Part shown: piece after piece, positions 59,501-64,000 of the stretch
How the letters are laid out: every line of letters starts with the position of its first letter
Numbering within the stretch: position 1 is the first letter of the stretch
Assembly: GCF_004297405.1 (NCBI RefSeq)
Contig: NZ_SCVC01000039.1
Coordinates: 107,268-171,267, forward strand
Source of the DNA: Reyranella sp.
Lineage (GTDB): Bacteria; Pseudomonadota; Alphaproteobacteria; Reyranellales; Reyranellaceae
Reading direction: 5' to 3'
Length of the DNA: 64,000 bases
Position numbers and translations under genes: made by a program
The notes under the pieces: model-generated
What the model was told of the DNA's origin: nothing
The model's database searches: none
The model's input: the letters and a program-made list of their open reading frames with translations, nothing else

Positions 59501-59773
59501 CTATTCGGCGGCCAGAGCCGGCGCCGGGAGCACGTTCACTTCGACCTTGCCACCCGAACGGGTGCGGAAGGACACGACGCCGTCGGCGGTGGCGAACAGC
59601 GTGTGGTCGCGACCGACGCCGACGTTCTCGCCGGGGTTCATCTTGGTGCCGCGCTGGCGAACCAGGATGTTGCCCGAGAGGACCTTCTGGCCGCCGAAGC
59701 GCTTCACGCCCAGGCGCTTGCCGTCGGAATCGCGGCCGTTACGCGAGGAGCCGCCTGCTTTTTTGTGTGCCAT
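59501..59773 (-). CDS. rpmA: Large ribosomal subunit protein L27
   Basis: A 90-aa ribosomal protein that begins MAHKKAGGSSRNGRDSDGKR, the conserved N-terminus that reaches the peptidyl-transferase centre, and contains LGVKRFGGQKVLSGNILVRQ. It has the C-terminal beta-rich domain. It follows rplU by 27 bases. Confidence 0.97.
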   Translation of the reverse strand: MAHKKAGGSSRNGRDSDGKRLGVKRFGGQKVLSGNILVRQRGTKMNPGENVGVGRDHTLFATADGVVSFRTRSGGKVEVNVLPAPALAAE

Positions 59774-59800
59774 CGTACTACTCCGGTCGCTCTATCTAAC

Positions 59801-60100
59801 TTAGGCGACGATCTGTTCGATCTTAACCACCGTCAGGTCCTGACGATGACCGTTCTTGCGCCGCGAGTTCTGGCGACGGCGCTTCTTGAAGATGATCACG
59901 TGCGGGCCGCGAGCCTGCTTGACGATCGAGCCTACGACCTTGGCGCCGGCCACGGTCGGCGCGCCGACCTTGTCGCCGACCATCAGCACGTCGGTGAACT
60001 CGACCTTGGCGCCGGCTTCGCCCTCGATCTTCTCGACCGTGAGCTGGTCGTCAGCGGCGACCGTGTATTGCTTTCCACCCGTGCGGATAACGGCGATCAT
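59801..60100 (-). CDS. rplU: Large ribosomal subunit protein L21
   Basis: A 99-aa ribosomal protein binding 23S rRNA. It begins MIAVIRTGGKQYTVAADDQL and ends with a basic tail containing KKRRRQNSRRKNGHRQDLTVVKI. It is the first gene of the large minus-strand cluster and has a leader of about 130 bases with strong hairpins. Confidence 0.97.
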   Translation of the reverse strand: MIAVIRTGGKQYTVAADDQLTVEKIEGEAGAKVEFTDVLMVGDKVGAPTVAGAKVVGSIVKQARGPHVIIFKKRRRQNSRRKNGHRQDLTVVKIEQIVA

Positions 60101-60203
60101 GATGACACCCGACTTGAAGCTCCCAGTCCGGATCCGATTGCCCTACCACCCCTAGGGGATAGCGATGACTCGGCCCCAAAATCCTGGGAAGCACGAAAGA
60201 GCA

Positions 60204-60226
60204 CGGCGGGCCTACAAGACCCGCCG
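60204..60226 (-). promoter_or_regulatory. Leader hairpin of rplU
   Basis: CGGCGGG/CCCGCCG forms a perfect 7-base stem with a 9-base loop very near the 5' end of the predicted transcript. A palindrome CCCCTAGGGG (60149-60158) lies further down the leader. Such leaders often bind a ribosomal protein; that is inferred here. Confidence 0.5.
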
Positions 60227-60237
60227 GAGGAGGGCGG

Positions 60238-60265
60238 AATATACGCACGCGAGCCCCCGAGTCAA
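60238..60265 (-). promoter_or_regulatory. Sigma-70 promoter of rplU-rpmA
   Basis: On the minus strand TTGACT (60265-60260) and TATATT (60243-60238) are 16 bases apart, a strong match. Transcription would start near 60231, giving a leader of about 130 bases. Confidence 0.7.
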
Positions 60266-60311
60266 CGCCGCAAAAGCCCCAAATTGAAGGCCCCTCGCTG
60301 ATCTCCAGGCG

Positions 60312-61556
60312 TCAGTAGGTCGAGCCGGCATCCTTCGAGGTGGCCCCGCTGTGGCGGGCCTCACCGACCGCCCAGGCGAGGTCCCCCAGATAGTCCCCGA
60401 CCATGCGCTCGTGGCTGGGGTTCAGATGCATATGGATGCCCGGTGGCTCGACCTGGCGACCGACCAGCCAGCCACGGGTACCCATCGCATCGGAAACAGC
60501 GCCGATATCCAGGGTCGGATCGGCCGAGCGGGTGACGAAGATCGAGAGTTCGCTGGGCTCCAGTACGGTCAGGCCCGGGATGCGGGCAATGCCGTCGATC
60601 AGGGATTTCTTGTTGTCCATGATCATGCGCGCGCAGCGCATGTAGCCCTCGTCGCCGAGATGCTGCAGCGTCGCCCAGGCTGCGGCAATCGCGCCGCCAG
60701 GCCGTGTGCCCTGCATGGTCCACGCGACATACGGCCCGCGCTCCCATTCGCGGAAGTCGAAGGTCTGATACTTTTCCTTCAGCTCCTTGGAGCGCAACAG
60801 CATCAACGAGGCGCCCTTGGCCGCCATGCCGTGCTTGTGCAGGTCGGCGGAGATACTGGTGACGCCCGGCACCGAGAAATCCCAGTCGGGCAGGGCATGG
60901 CCCAGCCGCTTGACGTAGGGCGACAGGAAGCCGCCGACGCAGGCGTCGACGTGCAGCCAGAGCCCCCTCGCTTGGGCCAGTGCATCGAGTTCGCGGATCG
61001 GATCGAAGACGCCGAAGGGATAGCAGGGCGCGGAGCCCACGAGGCCGATCGTATTGTCGTCGATCCGACCGGCCATGGCGCCGATATCGGCCTTGAAGTC
61101 GTTACGCGTGGTGGGCACGCGGCGGATTTCGACCCCCAACGCATGTCCGGCGCGGCTGAAAGCCGGGTGGGACGTGCGCGGCACGACGAAGTTCGGCTTG
61201 TCGATGCCTTTGGTCGCACGGGCCCAGTCGCGTGCCGTCTGGACGGCGAGGAAGATGCTCTCGGAGCCGCCGGACGTGAAGGTGCCGGCGGCATCCTCGG
61301 GCGCGTTCATCAGCGACAGGCCGAAATCGACGACGTCGTGTTCCAGTTTCGCAAGCGAGGGGAAGGCGCGCTTGCCGAGACTGTTCTCGGTCCAGAAGGC
61401 GGCGTAGGCGCGCTTCTGCACGTCAGACAGTTCGTCGTCGAGATAGTAGTAGTAAACGGCCATCCGGCCGTCCCGCCACGAATAGTCGTCTTTCTTGGCG
61501 TCGTTCAGCCGAGCCTCGATTTCCGGCCAGGCCAGCCCCTTTTCGGGCAATTTCAT
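60312..61556 (-). CDS. PLP-dependent decarboxylase, sphingosine-1-phosphate lyase-like
   Basis: A 414-aa group-II PLP enzyme. The PLP lysine is Lys241 in SISADLHKHGMAAKG, with the cofactor Asp204 in LWLHVDACVGGF and the phosphate-binding TSGGSESIFLAVQTARDW. The SADLHKHG form and the SPCYPFGVFDP-like GSAPCYPFGVFDP segment match the Dpl1/sphingosine-1-phosphate lyase branch more than glutamate decarboxylase. No membrane anchor is seen. The ATG at 61556 is used; the longer frame runs through the tRNA gene. Substrate unknown. Confidence 0.83.
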   Translation of the reverse strand: MKLPEKGLAWPEIEARLNDAKKDDYSWRDGRMAVYYYYLDDELSDVQKRAYAAFWTENSLGKRAFPSLAKLEHDVVDFGLSLMNAPEDAAGTFTSGGSESIFLAVQTARDWARATKGIDKPNFVVPRTSHPAFSRAGHALGVEIRRVPTTRNDFKADIGAMAGRIDDNTIGLVGSAPCYPFGVFDPIRELDALAQARGLWLHVDACVGGFLSPYVKRLGHALPDWDFSVPGVTSISADLHKHGMAAKGASLMLLRSKELKEKYQTFDFREWERGPYVAWTMQGTRPGGAIAAAWATLQHLGDEGYMRCARMIMDNKKSLIDGIARIPGLTVLEPSELSIFVTRSADPTLDIGAVSDAMGTRGWLVGRQVEPPGIHMHLNPSHERMVGDYLGDLAWAVGEARHSGATSKDAGSTY

Positions 61557-61621
61557 CGCATTCCTCCCCCACCTATCAGGGTGTTGCCCCGAAAGTGCCT
61601 GCCGCCTATAACCCGGCGCCC

Positions 61622-61711
<90 letters not shown>

Positions 61712-61755
61712 CTATCCCGTCAGGCCCCTGAGCGACGCGCCGGGTTGCTGCTCGA

Positions 61756-62541
61756 TTAATTCGAGATCAGGCCTGGCCAGTAGTGGCCGTCGGGTGTTGG
61801 CCGCTTGCCGAAGATGGCCTGGCCGACACGCACGACGTCGGCACCTTCCTCGATCGCTTCCTCGAAATCGCCCGACATGCCCATCGACAGCTGGGTGAGC
61901 GCGGCATTGCGCGCCACCGCCTCGTCGCGCAAGCGACGCAACAGGCGAAAACACGGCCGGACCTTGTCCATGTCGGTGCTGAACAGCGCCAGGGTCATCA
62001 ATCCCTTGGGCTTCAGTCGCGGGAACTGGTCGAGCGCGTCGACGAAGGCAGGGAGTGCATCTGGAGACAGGCCGTACTTGCTCTCCTCGCCCGACGTATT
62101 GACCTGGACATAGACATCGAGAAAGCGGTCCTCCCGGTCGAGGCGCTTGTTGAGCAGGTCGGCCAGACGCAGGCTGTCGAGCGCGTGGAACTCGCGGGCG
62201 AAGCGGGTCAGGTACTTGACCTTGTTGGTCTGCAGGTGGCCAACGATGCTCCAGTCGATCGCCAGATCCGCGAGAGCCTCGCGCTTGCCCTGCGCTTCCT
62301 GGATCTTGTTTTCGCCGAACGACCGGATGTCGGCGGCAAAAGCGAAGCGCAGGATATGCGCCGGCACCGTCTTGGTGATTGGCAGCAGCCGCACCGACGC
62401 GCGATCCCGCCCGGCACGTTCGCAGGCACGGGCGATGCGCTCCTCGACCCTGGCGAGATTGGCCTTGAACGCGCCGAGCGGATCGGGGCCGAACCGCTCG
62501 ATGTCTTCGACGGAAAGTTCGGGGGCTGGTTTCTGAACCAT
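61756..62541 (-). CDS. yggS: YggS-family pyridoxal phosphate homeostasis protein
   Basis: A 261-aa PLP-binding TIM-barrel protein. The PLP lysine is Lys57 in LLPITKTVPAHIL. Other family segments are FGENKIQEAQGKREAL, WSIVGHLQTNKVKYL, YVQVNTSGEESKYGL and SMGMSGDFEEAIEEGADVVRVGQAIFG. It buffers PLP and affects amino-acid and vitamin B6 pools rather than catalysing a reaction. The PLP decarboxylase gene lies close by, separated by the tRNA. Confidence 0.93.
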   Translation of the reverse strand: MVQKPAPELSVEDIERFGPDPLGAFKANLARVEERIARACERAGRDRASVRLLPITKTVPAHILRFAFAADIRSFGENKIQEAQGKREALADLAIDWSIVGHLQTNKVKYLTRFAREFHALDSLRLADLLNKRLDREDRFLDVYVQVNTSGEESKYGLSPDALPAFVDALDQFPRLKPKGLMTLALFSTDMDKVRPCFRLLRRLRDEAVARNAALTQLSMGMSGDFEEAIEEGADVVRVGQAIFGKRPTPDGHYWPGLISN

Positions 62542-62585
62542 GACGAGCAGCCGACGTCCTCCTGACTTTGATCACGACTAATCTG

Positions 62586-62637
62586 AAACTGGATATTGAG
62601 AAACGTCCAGTTGACGAGATTCGATATGGTCCAGTTT
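62586..62637. repeat. Three AACTGG/CCAGTT copies upstream of yggS
   Basis: AAACTGG (62586-62592), CCAGTT (62607-62612) and CCAGTTT (62631-62637) occur in 52 bases of the divergent gap between yggS and the small secreted protein gene. The outer two form an inverted repeat. It may be a regulator site; the remaining bases of the gap show no other structure. Confidence 0.35.
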
Positions 62638-62727
62638 GTGCCCGAGTGGGCTACCTCTTCATTGCATTGCCCTTGTGGCGATCGTCGTGGCAGGCTGTTG
62701 TTCGACTTTGCCGGGGGAGGAACTGCA

Positions 62728-63090
62728 ATGCGCGGGATGATTGCGATGACTGTCGCTCTTCTCGGGTTCGCGCCTCCGCTGGCTGCTCAAAGCATCCAGT
62801 TCACGCTCACACCGTCGCCGAGAAATCACGCCGCCTGTTCGACCGGGAACAGCGCGTTTGCCAAGAAGTGGTCGGTCACCGAGGCGCGGACCACGGCCAC
62901 GGTCTCCGGGACAGCCGCCGTCACGCTCCGAAAGGGATCCGACGGCGTCTTTGGCGGAACGGCCAAGGTCGGCAACAGCACGATGGTGTTCACCTTCGTC
63001 AACAACGGTCGGGAGCGCGTCCTCAAGGTGACGAGCAACGAGCTGGGCTGTGTGTGGCAGGGCACGAACCTCGATCCACGTCGTGCTTGA
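62728..63090 (+). CDS. Small secreted protein of unknown function
   Basis: A 120-aa protein started at the ATG at 62728, preceded by GGGGGAGG with good spacing; the longer frame upstream has no family support. A signal peptide (MIAMTVALLGFAPPLAAQS) is followed by a small Thr/Val-rich domain likely to be a beta-sandwich, with two cysteines (AACSTGN and LGCVWQG) near the ends that could pair. I do not recognise the family. A stem-loop follows the gene. Confidence 0.65.
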   Translation: MRGMIAMTVALLGFAPPLAAQSIQFTLTPSPRNHAACSTGNSAFAKKWSVTEARTTATVSGTAAVTLRKGSDGVFGGTAKVGNSTMVFTFVNNGRERVLKVTSNELGCVWQGTNLDPRRA

Positions 63091-63134
63091 GCCATCTAGG
63101 CTGGCTCTCGCTGTCTAATTCGCAGTTCGGGTGA

Positions 63135-63151
63135 AAACGGGAAGCCCGTTT
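63135..63151 (+). terminator. Stem loop after the small secreted protein gene
   Basis: AAACGGG-AAG-CCCGTTT is a perfect 7-base stem with a 3-base loop 44 bases after the stop. The U tract is short (TTTG). Confidence 0.5.
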
Positions 63152-63268
63152 GTGGCAAGAATGACACACCTATGAGAATGCCGTGGCATAGGCGGCAACA
63201 ATGCAACCAAACCATGGCGGGCCCCGTTTCCCTCTACGTCGTCTTTTTCAAAACCTGGGGAGATCCAG

Positions 63269-64000
63269 ATGAAAAAGCTGCTCGCCGTAGGGTTACTTGC
63301 CCTGGCTCCAGTCACTGCAGAAGCGCAAATCAATGCCCAGCCGGGCATCTATATCGGGGCCGGTGGCGGTGCCGACTGGTTCATTGGGTCGAACGCGAAC
63401 GCATCGACCTGGACAGGATGGGCCGTCGGCGGCAAGGCGGGTTACGATTTCGTCGGCCCGCGCGTCGAACTCGAGGTTGGTTACGGTCAGGTGCCGACCA
63501 GCGCCAACATCCCGGGCACTGCGATTAACGGCAAGGTCGGGCAGCTCAATGCCATGGTCAACCTGCTGTACGACTTCATGCCGACCTCGGTCATCACGCC
63601 GTACATCGGTGTCGGTGCGGGTATTGCCTTCATCGACAGCAACACCTCTCTGGGCAGTACGCAGTTTGCCTACCAGGCGATGCTGGGCGTTGCCTACAAT
63701 GTCGACGAGTCCCTGCGCTTCATGATCGAGGGTCGCTACTTCGGCACGACGAACCCGAGCGTGGACACCCCGTTCGGCAATGTGACCTTCCAGAACCAGA
63801 ACATCCTGGCGCTGGCGGGCGTTACCTACAAATTCGTTGCCCCTTCGCCGGCGCCCCCGGCGCCCCCGGCTCCGGCCGTTGCGCCGCCGTCGTACATGGT
63901 GTTCTTCGATTGGGACCGCTCGAACCTGTCGGCCCAGGCTCTGAACACGATCAAGCAGGCTGCCCAGGCGTTCAAGACCAAGGGCAACGCGCGCATCACG
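63269..64000 (+). CDS. OmpA-family outer membrane protein, 5' part
   Basis: The first 244 codons of an outer-membrane protein that runs past the window end. A Sec signal peptide (MKKLLAVGLLALAPVTAEA) precedes an eight-stranded beta-barrel with alternating hydrophobic strands (GIYIGAGGGADWF, VITPYIGVGAGIAFI, SLRFMIEGRYFG, ILALAGVTYKFV). A Pro/Ala-rich linker (about 192-208) leads into an OmpA C-terminal peptidoglycan-binding domain starting YMVFFDWDRSNLSAQALNTI. GGGGAG precedes the ATG. It probably anchors the outer membrane to the cell wall. Confidence 0.88.
   Translation, partial: MKKLLAVGLLALAPVTAEAQINAQPGIYIGAGGGADWFIGSNANASTWTGWAVGGKAGYDFVGPRVELEVGYGQVPTSANIPGTAINGKVGQLNAMVNLLYDFMPTSVITPYIGVGAGIAFIDSNTSLGSTQFAYQAMLGVAYNVDESLRFMIEGRYFGTTNPSVDTPFGNVTFQNQNILALAGVTYKFVAPSPAPPAPPAPAVAPPSYMVFFDWDRSNLSAQALNTIKQAAQAFKTKGNARIT

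Overview
This is a 64 kb stretch of a high-GC chromosome from an alphaproteobacterium. Three things support this: a CcrM-type GANTC methyltransferase with its own GANTC-rich promoter, the gene orders mdh-sucCD-sucAB-lpd, atpHAGDC and rplU-rpmA-obgE-proBA-nadD-rsfS-rlmH, and an xerC-DUF484 pair. A Rhodospirillales- or Reyranella-like lineage is my best guess, but the sequence alone does not settle it. I see no phage, insertion sequence, integrative element, rRNA or CRISPR array. Gene density is very high and no gene-free stretch exceeds about 210 bases.

Layout. 1-6.2 kb: the end of an amino-acid ABC transporter binding protein, an amidohydrolase, ccrM, and a LysR regulator divergent from a tripartite-tricarboxylate (Bug) binding protein and a tartrate dehydrogenase, which together look like a small organic-acid catabolic unit. 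6.3-19.5 kb: mutY, a DciA(DUF721)-DsbA fused reading frame, a second DsbA-like protein, smc, dapE, an unknown membrane protein, truA-fmt, zapE and two alpha/beta hydrolases. 19.5-28.8 kb: TCA-cycle block mdh, sucC, sucD, sucA, sucB, lpdA, with RNA hairpins in its gaps. 28.8-32.5 kb: COG4315 protein, ECF sigma and anti-sigma operon with a good ECF-type promoter, then a Kef-like antiporter ending in a cyclic-nucleotide-binding domain. 32.5-34.4 kb: a likely nitric-oxide response unit (DUF1971 protein, alternative oxidase, truncated haemoglobin, divergent NsrR-like regulator) with two matching operators. 34.4-43 kb: mixed enzymes, an amino-acid permease, xerC-DUF484, transaldolase and priA. 43.1-48.9 kb: F1 ATP synthase operon and a ferritin-like protein.

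49-60.3 kb is one long minus-strand cluster read from rplU to rppH: L21, L27, a terminator, obgE, proB, proA, a single nadD-rsfS frame, rlmH, an unknown secreted protein, gpmI, ctpA, a divergent polysaccharide deacetylase and rppH. 60.3-64 kb holds a PLP decarboxylase resembling sphingosine-1-phosphate lyase, tRNA-Ser(CGA), a YggS-family protein, a small secreted protein and the start of an OmpA-family protein that runs off the window.

The most notable signals are: (i) the NO-response unit with duplicated CATGT-N9-ACATG operators; (ii) two neighbouring-gene pairs (dciA/dsbA and nadD/rsfS) joined in one frame, where the second gene may instead start at an ATC or ATT codon; (iii) three GANTC sites and a hairpin packed in front of a possibly leaderless ccrM; (iv) a nested hairpin in the mdh-sucC gap; and (v) an apparently self-controlled ECF sigma operon flanked by two perfect palindromes.
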